From Altererythrobacter sp. KTW20L (lineage in GTDB: Bacteria > Pseudomonadota > Alphaproteobacteria > Sphingomonadales > Sphingomonadaceae), in NCBI RefSeq assembly GCF_023501975.1, contig NZ_JAMFLH010000007.1:1-64000 (forward strand): a stretch of DNA of 64,000 bases. Reading direction: 5' to 3'. Position 1 is the first letter of the stretch. Every line of letters starts with the position of its first letter. This document shows, in pieces, positions 1 through 9,363 of the stretch. Below the pieces are notes generated by a model that saw nothing but the letters and a program-made list of their open reading frames with translations, did not search any database and was not told where the DNA came from. Both the position numbers and the translations under genes were made by a program.

Positions 1-7
1 GGCTGAT

Positions 8-745
8 CTATTTCCAGCCGGTCAGGGTGAGCAGTTCGAAAGTCTCGCTCACCCGTCCCTGATCGTCGGCCATTGCGGCAAAGGCGGCATTGGCGCGGGC
101 AAGGGCGGCACGGGTCAGGCGCGGGGGCGGATCGGCCAGCACATTGGTCAGCCCCTGGGCGCGCAGGTCGGCCACCATGGCCGCGAAGCTGCGCCAGGTC
201 ACCGCGAGGCTATACGAATCGACTACCTGCCGGGAGAACCCGGCGCGGGCCATCAGGCCGCTTGCAGCAAGGTTGTCGATCTGCGGATGGATCCGCGCGG
301 CGGGCCGCTCCCCATCGGCGGCGAGCAGGATCTGGCGCAGAGCGGGAAGGCTGCCGGCCCCGGTCAGGGCGGCGATGAACAGGCCGTCGGGTGCCAGGGC
401 ATTGCGTGCATGGATCAACGCGCCGGGCAGGTCGTTGACAGTATCGAGCTGGCACAGGGTAATGGCGAGGTCGAAACCGGTGGCGGGCCATGGCTGTTCC
501 TCGTCGAACCGGTAGGTGCTGACGGCATGGCCGCGCCCGGCAAGAGGCGCACGAAGCAGGCCCGCTGGATCGCCCTGCACCAGCGCCTTGCCCGGAGCTT
601 TGCGCATGAACTCCAGCCGGTCGAGCACGTCGTCGGCCAGGTGACTGGCGAGGAACTGCGCTGACGGATCGGCCAGGGCAAGCCGCTGGTGACGCGAGGT
701 GCGGGCGGCGCGGCGTGACGGGCTGAAGATCCGGGGGACAGACAT
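8..745 (-). CDS. SAM-dependent methyltransferase, BioC/NDUFAF5-like
   Basis: Predicted class I SAM-dependent methyltransferase of the BioC / NDUFAF5 type. The protein starts MSVPRIFSPSRRAARTSR and has the methyltransferase-type central core, including FDLAITLCQLDTVNDLPGAL and a conserved C-terminal half (LTGAGSLPALRQIL). The classical glycine-rich GxGxG motif I is poorly preserved (GKALVQGDPAG), as in several sphingomonad members. I chose the ATG at 745 over the upstream ATG at 757 because that part is basic, low-complexity and overlaps the comF leader. It is divergent from comF, an arrangement that I recall as common in alphaproteobacteria. The substrate cannot be told from sequence; complex I assembly (as for NDUFAF5) is only one possibility. 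Confidence 0.75.
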   Translation of the reverse strand: MSVPRIFSPSRRAARTSRHQRLALADPSAQFLASHLADDVLDRLEFMRKAPGKALVQGDPAGLLRAPLAGRGHAVSTYRFDEEQPWPATGFDLAITLCQLDTVNDLPGALIHARNALAPDGLFIAALTGAGSLPALRQILLAADGERPAARIHPQIDNLAASGLMARAGFSRQVVDSYSLAVTWRSFAAMVADLRAQGLTNVLADPPPRLTRAALARANAAFAAMADDQGRVSETFELLTLTGWK

Positions 746-824
746 CGGCCCCGCCATGCCGCGTCGTCGCCGCGCGTGCAACAGCGCTTGCCACCATGGC
801 CTGCCGCGTGCCAGCTTCCCCCCG

Positions 825-1556
825 ATGCTGAAACAATCGTTCGCCCCGCTGGTCAACCTGCTCTACCCGCCGCGGTGCCCCATTTGCGGCGATGCGATCG
901 GCGAGCACGGCGCGCTGTGCCACGCCTGCTGGAGCGGACTGGTCATTCCGGGCGAGCCATGCTGTTCCGCCTGCCAGCGCCCGTTCGGCAGCGCGGCGGT
1001 GGGGGAAGGATCGCTCTGCGCGCCATGCCTGGCCCATCCGCCAGAGCATGACGGGATTACCGCCGCCACGCTATATACCGAAGGCTCGCGCAAGCTGGTG
1101 CTGGCATTCAAGCACGGGCGGAGGATAGCCTTGTCTAATCTGCTGGGCCGCCTCATGCTGGCGCGGCTGCCGGTGCTCGAAGGCGAATGGCTGGTCATCC
1201 CGGTGCCGCTCCACCGTCGGCGCCTGTGGAGCCGGGGGTTCAACCAGTCGGCCCTGCTGGCGGGCGAGATCGCCAGGGCGCGCGGGCATGAACTGGTGGT
1301 CGATGGCCTGGTCCGCACCACTTCCACGCCACCGCTGGGCGGGCTGGGGCGCAGGGCGCGGGCCAGGGTGTTGAAGGGCGCGATCAAGGCCAATCCGTCG
1401 CGGCTTGCACGGATAAGCGGCGGGCAGGTGCTGCTGGTGGACGACGTGATGACCAGCGGGGCCACCACCGATGCCTGCCTCAGGGAATTGCGCAGGGCGG
1501 GGGCGGTACGGGTGCGTATCGCCTGCTTTGCGCGAGTGCTGGATGAGGCTCTTTAG
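825..1556 (+). CDS. comF: ComF family phosphoribosyltransferase-like protein
   Basis: ComF-family protein of 243 aa, linked in naturally transformable bacteria to uptake of single-stranded DNA, with a role in non-competent species that is unclear. The N-terminus has a double zinc-ribbon: CPIC near residue 18, CHAC near 32, CSAC near 48 and CAPC near 65. The C-terminus carries the phosphoribosyltransferase signature VLLVDDVMTSGATTD, which binds PRPP in the wider family, and the family motif RGFNQS is present. The ATG at 825 places the zinc-ribbon close to the N-terminus, as usual; an earlier start would add an arginine-rich leader overlapping the divergent methyltransferase. Confidence 0.9.
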   Translation: MLKQSFAPLVNLLYPPRCPICGDAIGEHGALCHACWSGLVIPGEPCCSACQRPFGSAAVGEGSLCAPCLAHPPEHDGITAATLYTEGSRKLVLAFKHGRRIALSNLLGRLMLARLPVLEGEWLVIPVPLHRRRLWSRGFNQSALLAGEIARARGHELVVDGLVRTTSTPPLGGLGRRARARVLKGAIKANPSRLARISGGQVLLVDDVMTSGATTDACLRELRRAGAVRVRIACFARVLDEAL

Positions 1557-1883
1557 GCCTTGAAAAGCAAAACGCCCGGGGGGCTACCCCGGGCGTTCGC
1601 GTGACGATATCGCTGGAGCTGCGCTCTGCCCCCCCCGAACGAGGCGCGCTCCAAACCCTCATGAACGGCCTGCCTTGGGCAGTGCCAGCTCCTCCCGTCC
1701 TTGGCCCTGCACGCTGGTGCGGTCCTCATCCAGCAGGCGGCCCGTCCAGCCGCAGGGCGTTACATTCCACCGATGGAGCAAGACTCAAACAGTCCATGTT
1801 CCATGACCAGGATTTTGCGGATTTGCTGTGCCAATCCTGCAACAAGGCGCTATGGGGCTGCCAGCAGACAAAGAGGGGCCAGA
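1557..1883. other. intergenic region between comF and hisI
   Basis: This 327-base stretch has no convincing gene. It holds a strong hairpin just after comF (listed separately). Open frames crossing the rest lack recognisable protein features and ribosome binding sites and read into hisI only through weak TTG starts. The promoter of hisI presumably lies in the 3' half, but no clear -35/-10 pair could be singled out. Confidence 0.5.
1571..1597. terminator. hairpin downstream of comF, terminator-like
   Basis: An 11-bp perfect GC-rich stem (AACGCCCGGGG paired with CCCCGGGCGTT) with the 5-base loop GGCTA. On the minus strand the stem is followed by a T-rich run (GTTTTGCTTTTC), which is the classical intrinsic-terminator look. 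On the plus strand, the direction needed by comF, no T-tract follows, so termination there would be weaker. Confidence 0.6.
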
Positions 1884-2261
1884 GTGGCGGGAATTGATCC
1901 GAACAACGAGCGCGAGGCAGGAACGGCCTTCCTGCCGAAATTCGATGCAGACGGGCTGATCTCGGCCATCGTGCAGGACCACGCGACTGGCGAAGTACTG
2001 ATGTTCGCCTTCATGAATGCCGAGGCCCTGGCGGAAACGCGGGCTACGGGCCTGGCGCACTTCTGGTCGCGCAGCCGTGGCAGGCTGTGGCAGAAGGGCG
2101 AGAGCAGCGGCAATGTCCTCCATGTCGAACAGGTGCTGGTCGACTGCGACCAGGACGCGCTGGTGCTGAAGGTCCGCCCTGCCGGGCCTGCCTGCCACAC
2201 CGGCCAGCGCAGCTGTTTTTACCGCCAGCTGGGCCCTGACGGCCTTTCCCCCATCGATTGA
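1884..2261 (+). CDS. hisI: phosphoribosyl-AMP cyclohydrolase
   Basis: HisI opens the adenine ring of phosphoribosyl-AMP in histidine biosynthesis; a zinc and magnesium enzyme of the cytoplasm. The 125-aa length fits the monofunctional (HisE-less) form. Seen motifs are [18 protein letters not shown] and the cysteine positions DCD and [13 protein letters not shown] that bind zinc in the family. I chose the GTG at 1884 because it gives the usual family length and has AGAGGGG a few bases upstream; farther upstream only TTG or internal ATG codons with non-homologous leader are available. It stands alone, not in a his operon, 13 bases before the acyl-CoA dehydrogenase. Confidence 0.93.
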   Translation: MAGIDPNNEREAGTAFLPKFDADGLISAIVQDHATGEVLMFAFMNAEALAETRATGLAHFWSRSRGRLWQKGESSGNVLHVEQVLVDCDQDALVLKVRPAGPACHTGQRSCFYRQLGPDGLSPID

Positions 2262-2274
2262 CGAGTATAGCTGC

Positions 2275-4053
2275 ATGACGACCTATTCTCCGCCGACACA
2301 GGATGTCGAATTCATCCTCAAGCATGTCCTGCGCATGGGCGAGCGCACCGATCCGGCGAACTATGCCGTGATTGACGAGGACATCATTGATGCCGTGATC
2401 CACGAAGCGGGGCGGTTTTGCCGCGACATTGTCGCGCCGCTTAACCCGGCATCGGACCGCGGCTGCACCCGCCACCCCGATGGCAGCGTGACTACGCCCG
2501 AGGGGTTTCCCGCGGCCTATCGCGCCTGGACCGAATCGGGTTGGGGCACGCTCTCTCAACCCGAGCAGTGGGGCGGGCAGGGTATGCCCCATGCGCTGTT
2601 CACGGTGATCGAGGAGTACCTCAATTCCTCCTGCGCGGGGTTCATGATGTATCCCGGCATCCTGTCCGGGGCCGTGGCGACAGTGGATGCTGCTGGAACG
2701 GACGAGCTGAAAGCGGCCTATCTGCCGAAAATGGTCAGCGGCCAATGGCTGGCGACGATGGCCCTGACCGAGGGCCACGCCGGGACCGACCTTGGCCTGA
2801 TGAAGACCGCCGCCGCCCGCAACGGTGACGGCAGCTATGCGCTGAGCGGCGAGAAGATCTTCATTTCGGGCGGCGACCATGACCTGACCGACAATATCGT
2901 CCACCTCGTACTGGCCCGGGTGCCCGAGGCGCCGGTGGGAACGCGCGGGATATCGCTGTTCCTGGTGCCGAAAGTCCTGCCCGATGGCAGCCGCAACGGC
3001 GTGTCGGTCGGATCGATCGAGCACAAGATGGGGCTGCACGGTAGCGCCACCTGCGTGCTCAATTTCGATGGCGCGACGGGCTGGCTGCTGGGCGATGAGA
3101 ATGCCGGCTTGGCTGCCATGTTCATCATGATGAACGCCGCGCGGCTTGCCGTGGGCGTGCAGGGGCTTGCCCATGCCGAACATGCCTACCAGCGTGCCGC
3201 CGCCTATGCGCTGGAGCGCAAACAGGGCCGCGCCATGGGCCAGCGGAGCAATCCTGCCGCCGCCGCCGATCCGCTGATCGTCCATCCCGACGTGCGCCGC
3301 ATGCTGATGGATGCCCGCGCCTTTGCCGAAGGTTTCCGCGCGCTGGTGCTGTGGACTGCGGTGCAACTGGATGTGGCCCATGGCGCGGCTGATCCTGCCG
3401 AGCGCCAACGGGCCGAAGCGCTGGTCTCGTTCCTCACGCCGGTTATCAAGGCCTTCGGGTCCGACCGGGGCTTCGAATGTGCGGTGAACATGCAGCAGGT
3501 GCTGGGCGGGCATGGCTATGTCAGCGAGTGGGGCGTGGAGCAGATCGTGCGCGATGCGCGGATCGCCATGATCTACGAAGGCACCAACGGCGTGCAGGCG
3601 CTGGACCTGGCGGGCCGCAAGACGGCGAAGGACGGCGGCAAGGTGGCGCTGGGCTTCCTGCACATGATCGCAGGCGAATGCGATGCCGCGCCTACGGACC
3701 TGGCGTTCATCGCCGATCCGCTGGGCAAGGCGGTCCATCATGGCGAGGCGGCGGTTAAATCGCTGCTGGAGCAGGCTGGCGCCAATCCGGACGATATGGC
3801 GGGCGCGGCCTATGCCTATATGCAACTGATTGGGACGCTGGCGATTGGCTGGTCATGGCTGAAACTCGCCACGGTGGCGCACGGGCAACTGGCGGCGGGC
3901 GAGGGCGACAAGGCGTTTCTCGAAGCCAAGCTGATTACCGCCCGGTTCTATGCCGAGCAGCAGTTGCCGCTGTGCACCGCACTGCGCCACCGGGTGAAAG
4001 CAGGGGCAGGCGCGATGATGGGGCTGTCGGCGGAGCAGTTCTTGCGGGGCTAG
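2275..4053 (+). CDS. acyl-CoA dehydrogenase, DmdC-like
   Basis: FAD-dependent acyl-CoA dehydrogenase of 592 aa, longer than classical short-chain forms (about 380 aa) and matching the DmdC-like group (3-methylmercaptopropionyl-CoA dehydrogenase and relatives), which carries an N-terminal extension and a C-terminal helical domain. Seen: MALTEGHAGTDLGLMKT (flavin/substrate region), GEKIFISGGDHD, and VRDARIAMIYEGTNGVQALDL, where the Glu of YEGT is the usual catalytic base. The actual acyl substrate is not deducible; DMSP degradation is only one option and no other dmd gene is present. Its stop codon overlaps the stop of the convergent hydrolase within one CTAG. Confidence 0.88.
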   Translation: MTTYSPPTQDVEFILKHVLRMGERTDPANYAVIDEDIIDAVIHEAGRFCRDIVAPLNPASDRGCTRHPDGSVTTPEGFPAAYRAWTESGWGTLSQPEQWGGQGMPHALFTVIEEYLNSSCAGFMMYPGILSGAVATVDAAGTDELKAAYLPKMVSGQWLATMALTEGHAGTDLGLMKTAAARNGDGSYALSGEKIFISGGDHDLTDNIVHLVLARVPEAPVGTRGISLFLVPKVLPDGSRNGVSVGSIEHKMGLHGSATCVLNFDGATGWLLGDENAGLAAMFIMMNAARLAVGVQGLAHAEHAYQRAAAYALERKQGRAMGQRSNPAAAADPLIVHPDVRRMLMDARAFAEGFRALVLWTAVQLDVAHGAADPAERQRAEALVSFLTPVIKAFGSDRGFECAVNMQQVLGGHGYVSEWGVEQIVRDARIAMIYEGTNGVQALDLAGRKTAKDGGKVALGFLHMIAGECDAAPTDLAFIADPLGKAVHHGEAAVKSLLEQAGANPDDMAGAAYAYMQLIGTLAIGWSWLKLATVAHGQLAAGEGDKAFLEAKLITARFYAEQQLPLCTALRHRVKAGAGAMMGLSAEQFLRG

Positions 4054-4751
4054 CCCAGCACCTCGTCAAACAGCGCATACATCGCCGCCCAGCTCTGACG
4101 GTCGGCGCTGGCGTCATAGGCGGTGGCGGGGTTGGTCGTCGGGCCGGAGTTGGTGAAACCGTGCTTGACCCCGGCATAGGAATGGAAATGCCAGTCGGCC
4201 CGGGCCGCGTCCATCTCTTCCCAGAAGCGCATGACCTGTTCGCGCGGGACCATCGGGTCGGCATCGCCATGGCAGACGAGGATGCGGGCGCTGATTGCGC
4301 CCGGTTCGGCGGGCTGGTCCGTATTGAGCAGGCCATGGAAGCTGGCGGCGACAGACAGCGGCGCGCCATCGCGGGCGAGTTCCAGTGCGGCCTGGCCGCC
4401 CATGCAGAAGCCGATCGCGCCGATGGGTAGGCCTGCTGCTTCGGGCAGCGATGCCAGGGTCTTCAATGCCGCGCGCAGGCGTTGGCGATAGGACTGCGGA
4501 GTGCCGCGAATCTCCATCGCGAATTCGCCCGACTGATCCATGCTGGCGGGCGTCTTGCCATAGAAGTCCGCAACCAGCGCAAGGTAGCCGTTCGCCGCCA
4601 GATCCTGCGCCTTCGCAATGACCGATGGCGTGGCGTTCATGATCGTGGGGAAAACGACGACCGCCGCACGCGGCGCACCTGCGGGACGCGCCACTAGGCC
4701 GGTCAGCGCGGTGTCGCCGTCGGAATAGGCGAGTTTCTCCATCCCTGCCAT
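4050..4751 (-). CDS. dienelactone hydrolase family protein
   Basis: Alpha/beta hydrolase of the dienelactone hydrolase family, about 233 aa. The Cys-Asp-His triad is visible: Cys in IGFCMGGQAAL, Asp in LVCHGDADPMVP and His in YAGVKHGFT. The family hydrolyses dienelactone in chloroaromatic degradation, but many members act on other esters, so the substrate is open. It is the last gene of a leftward operon with cysK and an MFS transporter: its ATG at 4751 overlaps the cysK stop as TGATG. A GTG at 4754 and an ATG at 4742 are alternative starts. Confidence 0.85.
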   Translation of the reverse strand: MAGMEKLAYSDGDTALTGLVARPAGAPRAAVVVFPTIMNATPSVIAKAQDLAANGYLALVADFYGKTPASMDQSGEFAMEIRGTPQSYRQRLRAALKTLASLPEAAGLPIGAIGFCMGGQAALELARDGAPLSVAASFHGLLNTDQPAEPGAISARILVCHGDADPMVPREQVMRFWEEMDAARADWHFHSYAGVKHGFTNSGPTTNPATAYDASADRQSWAAMYALFDEVLG

Positions 4752-5671
4752 CACTCGGTCGGCAGGAAATCAGGCACCGACAGGTAGCGTTCGCCGGTGT
4801 CGTAGTTGAAGCCGAGCACGCGGGTTCCGGCAGGCATGTCGGCCAGCTTGGTGGCGATGGCTGCCAGCGTCGCACCCGAACTGATGCCCACCAGCAGGCC
4901 CTCCTCGCGTGCGCAGCGACGGGCCATTTCGCGGGCCTCGTCGGCATCGACCGGGATCGCGCCGTCGATTGAGCGGGTGTGCAGGTTGCCGGGAATAAAG
5001 CCCGCGCCGATGCCCTGGATCGGATGCGGGCCGGGCTGGCCGCCGGAAATGACCGGCGACAGCGCCGGCTCCACCGCATAGGCCTTGAGATCGGGCCAGC
5101 GCGCTTTCAGCACTTCGGCGCAACCGGTCAGGTGGCCGCCGGTGCCGACGCCGGTGATGAGCAGGGCGGGCGGGGCATCGGCGAAATCGGCGATGATCTC
5201 CTGCGCCGTGGTGCGGGCGTGGATTGCGACGTTGGCAGCGTTCTCGAACTGTTGCGGCATCCAGGAATTGGGGGTTTCTGCCACGATCTCTGCGGCCCTC
5301 TCCAACGCACCCTTCATGCCCTTTTCCTTGGGCGTCAGGTCGAAGCTGGCGCCATAGGCGAGCATCAGGCGGCGGCGCTCCACGCTCATGCTTTCGGGCA
5401 TGACGAGGACCAGCTTGTAGCCCTTGACCGCTGCAACCATGGCGAGGCCGATGCCGGTGTTGCCGCTGGTCGGCTCGACAATCACGCCGCCGGGCTTGAG
5501 CGCGCCCGAAGCCTCGGCATCTTCCACCATGGCCAGCGCGATGCGGTCCTTGATTGATCCGCCGGGGTTGGCCCGCTCGCTCTTCACCCAGACCTCGTGA
5601 TCGGAGAACAGGCGTGCAAGGCGGATGTGCGGCGTGTTGCCGATGGACTGGAGGACGTTGTCGAACTTCAT
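4751..5671 (-). CDS. cysK: cysteine synthase A (O-acetylserine sulfhydrylase)
   Basis: PLP enzyme making L-cysteine from O-acetylserine and sulfide. The 306-aa protein shows the Schiff-base lysine context [13 protein letters not shown], the substrate loop [13 protein letters not shown], the phosphate-binding [10 protein letters not shown] and a conserved C-terminal [10 protein letters not shown]. Length and motifs fit CysK rather than CysM or cystathionine beta-synthase. It lies 3 bases downstream of the MFS gene and overlaps the hydrolase, so the three are probably co-transcribed. No T-box or other riboswitch was seen ahead of it. Confidence 0.95.
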   Translation of the reverse strand: MKFDNVLQSIGNTPHIRLARLFSDHEVWVKSERANPGGSIKDRIALAMVEDAEASGALKPGGVIVEPTSGNTGIGLAMVAAVKGYKLVLVMPESMSVERRRLMLAYGASFDLTPKEKGMKGALERAAEIVAETPNSWMPQQFENAANVAIHARTTAQEIIADFADAPPALLITGVGTGGHLTGCAEVLKARWPDLKAYAVEPALSPVISGGQPGPHPIQGIGAGFIPGNLHTRSIDGAIPVDADEAREMARRCAREEGLLVGISSGATLAAIATKLADMPAGTRVLGFNYDTGERYLSVPDFLPTE

Positions 5672-5674
5672 CGC

Positions 5675-6988
5675 TCAGGCTCCCTTGGTTTCGCGACTTG
5701 GGGAATCGCTGGTATTGTCTTCTTCTACCAGATGATCGGGGCGGTCGAAGGTTTTCGTGGTGCGCAGGACCGGAAAGATCTGCGACCAGGTGGCGACCGT
5801 TATCACCGCGCCGACGCCACCCAGCACCACGGCGGCGACAGGGCCGATCAGGAAGGCGAGGCCGCCGCTGAAGAAGTCGCCGAACTCGTTGGAGGCGGAA
5901 ATGGTCATCTGCGACACCGCCGACACCCGCCCGCGCTTGTCATCGGGCGTGTGCAACTGGATCAGCGACTGGCGAATATAGACCGAGAACATGTCCGCGC
6001 AGCCGATGATGAACAGCATCACCAGGCTCAGCGGCATCCAGGTGCTGAGACCGAACACAATCGTCGCCACGCCAAAAATGGCGACTGCCCACAGCATGCG
6101 CGGGCCGACGTTGTGCTTGAGCGGGCGGAAGCTGAACCACAGCGCCGTTACCGCCGCGCCGATGGCAGGAGCCATAGCGAGCTGCGACAGGCCCGGCGCG
6201 CCGACTTGCAGGATATCGCGGGCATAGACGGGGAACAGTGCGGTCGCCCCGGCCAGGAACACGGCGAACAGGTCGAGCGTGATCGAGCCCAGCACCATCT
6301 TGTTCTGCACCACATAGGCCAGTCCCTCGCGGATCTGGCCGATGGGTTTCAGGGTGCGGTTTATCTGCGAGCGCGGCACTTCGCCGATCAGGCTGAGGGC
6401 GATGATGGACACCACGAACAGTCCGCCTGCCACGGCATAGGGCAGGAACGGCGCGACCTCGTAGAAATAGCCGCCAACCGCCGGACCCACGATCATGCCG
6501 ACCTGCCACGAGATGCTCGACAGGGCGATGGCCTGGGGCAGCAGGGCGGGCGGCACAAGGTTGGGGGCAAGGGCGCCGAGCGACGGCCCGGAAAAGGCCC
6601 GCGCCACGCCCAGCGCCACGGCCACCCCGAACATCGCGCCAATCGACACAGCATCGGTGTAGGTCAGCCAGGCGAGCACGCCAGCGCAGGCCAGTTGCAG
6701 CAGGATCGTCAGTCGAGCCACGTTGCGCCGGTCGAGCCGGTCGGCGGCCAGGCCCGAGAACGGCGTCAGGATGAACAGCGGGGCGAATTGCAAGAGGCCG
6801 ATCAGTGCCAATTGGCCAGAAGCGCCACCCACGCTCATCCCGCCTTCGCGCGCCAGGTTGTAAGTCTGCCAGCCGATTATCAGCAGCATCGCATACTGCG
6901 CCAGCGTCATGCACAGTCGCGCGACCCAATAGGCGCGGAAGTTGGCGATTCGGAACGGGGATTTGGGGATGGTCAGGGCTTCGCTCAC
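5675..6988 (-). CDS. MFS transporter, enterobactin-exporter-like family
   Basis: Twelve-helix major facilitator transporter of 437 aa. The hydrophobic segments run through the whole length, with the loop-2/3 signature FSGLAADRLDRRNVARL near residue 80-95. The overall look resembles the EntS-like MFS_3 group (siderophore or drug efflux). The start codon is GTG, and the first in-frame segment MSEALTIPKSPFRIANFRAYW is cytoplasmic and typical. It is first in the operon with cysK and the dienelactone hydrolase; whether it exports a thiol-related or toxic compound is not known. Confidence 0.85.
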   Translation of the reverse strand: MSEALTIPKSPFRIANFRAYWVARLCMTLAQYAMLLIIGWQTYNLAREGGMSVGGASGQLALIGLLQFAPLFILTPFSGLAADRLDRRNVARLTILLQLACAGVLAWLTYTDAVSIGAMFGVAVALGVARAFSGPSLGALAPNLVPPALLPQAIALSSISWQVGMIVGPAVGGYFYEVAPFLPYAVAGGLFVVSIIALSLIGEVPRSQINRTLKPIGQIREGLAYVVQNKMVLGSITLDLFAVFLAGATALFPVYARDILQVGAPGLSQLAMAPAIGAAVTALWFSFRPLKHNVGPRMLWAVAIFGVATIVFGLSTWMPLSLVMLFIIGCADMFSVYIRQSLIQLHTPDDKRGRVSAVSQMTISASNEFGDFFSGGLAFLIGPVAAVVLGGVGAVITVATWSQIFPVLRTTKTFDRPDHLVEEDNTSDSPSRETKGA

Positions 6989-7071
6989 GCCGCCCGAATG
7001 GCAGCGTGATGCAGTCTTGCCAACAAATTAGGTGTTGAGGCGGTTAAAGCCCCACATGCACGCGGCGCCAA

Positions 7072-7410
7072 TCAGCTCCGGCGGCGCAGGGCGGGGTTCG
7101 GCTGCAGTTCCCGGATCATCGCCATGAAGGTGTCGAGCCGTATGATGCGTTCGAACTGGAAGCCCGCGCGATCCTCAGTCAACCAGATGCAATAGGCTTC
7201 GATCCGGCCCACCACCGGCAGGCGCACGATAAGCCGGTCACCCCGGGCGAGCGACGGTGCCTGGTCGATCATGAAGCCATGGGCAGAAATGTTGCAGACA
7301 TGCAGCTTCATGTCGCCCGTGACCCGGTGCTCCGCAATGACCGGATAATCCACCGGGTGGCGCGTCGAGCGCCGCATGTCGGTTACGGAAAGCGATGCTC
7401 CGTTACCCAT
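7072..7410 (-). CDS. PilZ domain protein
   Basis: Small single-domain PilZ protein (112 aa), a predicted cyclic-di-GMP receptor. The two ligand motifs are visible: the arginine cluster RRSTRHPVDYPV and the NISAHGFMI segment, which matches the [DN]-x-S-x-x-G pattern. I chose the ATG at 7410 because GGAAAGGA sits 8 bases upstream; an earlier ATG at 7428 lacks such a site. Targets of single-domain PilZ proteins (motility, polysaccharide secretion) vary, and nothing next to it points to one. Its neighbour tyrS is upstream on the same strand. Confidence 0.85.
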   Translation of the reverse strand: MGNGASLSVTDMRRSTRHPVDYPVIAEHRVTGDMKLHVCNISAHGFMIDQAPSLARGDRLIVRLPVVGRIEAYCIWLTEDRAGFQFERIIRLDTFMAMIRELQPNPALRRRS

Positions 7411-7502
7411 GATCGGTGTCCTTTCCATTTGTGTTTCGCGGTCCGAAGAGACGCAATGCCGCAAAATGCTGCACAAAGGGTAAAGGGCTGCCGATCTAAT
7501 TT

Positions 7503-8735
7503 TCAGGTACCGCGCAGGATCGCGTACTTCTTGCGTCCCAGCGTCAGCTTGCTTTCGGCACCGGGGGCAAGCTCCACCAGCTGCCCGGCATCGTGCACCG
7601 GCTCGTCATCCAGCTTCACCGCGCCTTCGGCAACCTTGCGCTTGGCCTCGCCATTGGATGCGGTGAAGCCGAGAGCGGTGAGCGCCGATCCGATGCGTAC
7701 GCCTTCCGATGTCACCTCCAGCACCGGCAGGTCACCGCCAAGTCCACCTGCGCCGAAAGTTTCGGTGGCGGTCGCCTCGGCCTTGGCAGCGGCATCGCGG
7801 CCGCGCACCAGCCTGGTCACCTCGTTGGCCAGCACGACCTTGGCCGCGTTGATCTCGCTGCCTTCCAGCGCCTCCAGCCGGGCAATCTCATCCAGCGGCA
7901 GGTCGGTGAACAGCTTGAGGAACTTGCCCACGTCGCGATCATCGACATTGCGCCAGTACTGCCAGAAATCCCACGCGGGGAGCTGGTCTTCGTTCAGCCA
8001 GACGGCGCCTGCGGCGGTCTTGCCCATTTTCGCGCCGTCGGCCGTTGTCAGCAGCGGGGTGGTGAGGCCGAACACCTCGGTGCTGTCCATCCGCCGGGTC
8101 AATTCCATCCCGTTGATGATATTGCCCCACTGGTCCGATCCGCCCATCTGCAACCGCACGCCCATCTCGCGCGCCAGGTGGCGAAAGTCATAGCCTTGCA
8201 GGATCATGTAATTGAATTCGAGGAAGGTCATCGGCTGCTCGCGATCTAGCCTCAGCTTCACCGAATCGAATGTAAGCATGCGGTTGATGGTGAAATGGGT
8301 GCCGACTTCCTGGAGCAGCTCGATATAGCCCAGCTTGCCCAACCAGTCATTGTTGTTGACCATCACCGCATCGGTCGGCCCGTCGCCGAACACGAGCAAC
8401 CGCTCGAACACGGTGCGGATACCGGCGATGTTGTCCTCGATGGCTTCATCGGTCAGCATCTTGCGGCTTTCGTCGCGCCCGGTGGGATCGCCGATGCGCG
8501 TGGTGCCGCCGCCCATTACCACGACCGGCTTGTGCCCGGCCTGCTGCAGGCGGCGCAGCATGAATATCTGCACCATATGGCCGACATGAAGGCTTGGCGC
8601 GGTGGCATCGAAACCGATATAGCCAGGCACCACCTGTTTGGCCGCCAGCGCATCCAGCGCACCGGCATCGGTCACCTGGTGGATATAGCCGCGCTGTTCA
8701 AGCAGGGTGAGGAGGTCGGAGGTGTATTCGCTCAT
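7503..8735 (-). CDS. tyrS: tyrosyl-tRNA synthetase
   Basis: Class I aminoacyl-tRNA synthetase charging tRNA-Tyr. The 410-aa length is standard. The HIGH-type motif is [15 protein letters not shown], the tyrosine-binding region is [16 protein letters not shown] and GGSDQWGNI, and the KMSKS-type motif is KMGKT in [14 protein letters not shown]. The C-terminal S4-like RNA-binding domain ([20 protein letters not shown]) is intact. It is divergent from the DOMON-like gene. There is no sign of a T-box leader, as expected in a proteobacterium. Confidence 0.96.
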   Translation of the reverse strand: MSEYTSDLLTLLEQRGYIHQVTDAGALDALAAKQVVPGYIGFDATAPSLHVGHMVQIFMLRRLQQAGHKPVVVMGGGTTRIGDPTGRDESRKMLTDEAIEDNIAGIRTVFERLLVFGDGPTDAVMVNNNDWLGKLGYIELLQEVGTHFTINRMLTFDSVKLRLDREQPMTFLEFNYMILQGYDFRHLAREMGVRLQMGGSDQWGNIINGMELTRRMDSTEVFGLTTPLLTTADGAKMGKTAAGAVWLNEDQLPAWDFWQYWRNVDDRDVGKFLKLFTDLPLDEIARLEALEGSEINAAKVVLANEVTRLVRGRDAAAKAEATATETFGAGGLGGDLPVLEVTSEGVRIGSALTALGFTASNGEAKRKVAEGAVKLDDEPVHDAGQLVELAPGAESKLTLGRKKYAILRGT

Positions 8736-8808
8736 GGCACTCTCGTTCAGTCGGCAGCCGTTGACCGGCCTTGATGGAAGGCGGGGCGGTTAGCACGAGG
8801 AGCGCGGC

Positions 8809-9363
8809 ATGCAAACGCACGAACTGGCATACCACGGCGCTTTTGCCCCGCTGGAAGTCACCATGGTGGAAGCAAAGTGGGAAATTGTGGGGCCGTGGCT
8901 GCACTTGCGCTGGCGGGTGGAGGGGGCCGGAAAGCTGGTCCTGCCGCGCTTTGCCGGGCGGGTGCGCCAGGATGGCCTGTGGCAAACGACCTGTTTCGAG
9001 ATGTTCGTCCGGCCGCAGGGCGGGGATGCCTATGCCGAATTCAACTTCAGCCCGTCGGAGGCCTGGGCGGCCTATGATTTCAGCGATCGGCGCGAGGGCA
9101 TGGCAAACCGGGAGATGAGCCACGATCCGGTCATCACCCCGCGTCGCGGACGCCAGACGCTGATTTTCGATGTGGCACTGCCCTTGGCAGACCTGCCCGC
9201 GCTGCCCGCCGCCCTGTCACTGACGGCGGTGATCGAGGAAGAGGGTGGGGTGAAGTCGTTCTGGGCGATGACCCATGGGGACGAGGACCAGCCCGATTTC
9301 CATGATCCGGCTTGCTTCACCGCCACTCTTGCGGCACCCGATGGCGATGAAATTCGGCATTGA
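8809..9363 (+). CDS. DOMON-like domain protein
   Basis: A 184-aa protein resembling the DOMON-like domain proteins annotated in sphingomonads. Seen: LHLRWRVEGAGKLVLP, TCFEMFVRPQGGDAYAEFNFSPSEAWAAYDF and a C-terminal KSFWAMTHGDEDQPDFHDPACF. No signal peptide is visible, so it is probably cytoplasmic. The DOMON fold binds haem or sugars in other families, but there is no experimental basis here for a function. The start ATG has GAGGAG nearby. It overlaps the next gene by about 23 bases, suggesting co-expression with the NamZ-like muramidase. Confidence 0.75.
   Translation: MQTHELAYHGAFAPLEVTMVEAKWEIVGPWLHLRWRVEGAGKLVLPRFAGRVRQDGLWQTTCFEMFVRPQGGDAYAEFNFSPSEAWAAYDFSDRREGMANREMSHDPVITPRRGRQTLIFDVALPLADLPALPAALSLTAVIEEEGGVKSFWAMTHGDEDQPDFHDPACFTATLAAPDGDEIRH

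Noticed and set aside
2044-3825. 593-aa minus-strand frame inside the acyl-CoA dehydrogenase gene
   Set aside because: It is the antisense of a clear acyl-CoA dehydrogenase; its composition (His/Arg/Gly-rich) is that of a GC-rich shadow frame.
5597-7009. 470-aa plus-strand frame opposite the MFS gene
   Set aside because: Antisense shadow of a membrane protein gene, rich in His, Gln and Arg with no domain.
8790-8805. TTAGCACGAGGAGCGC as half a CIRCE element
   Set aside because: Only the first seven bases agree and no GAGTGCTAA follows; it is simply the ribosome site region of the DOMON-like gene.
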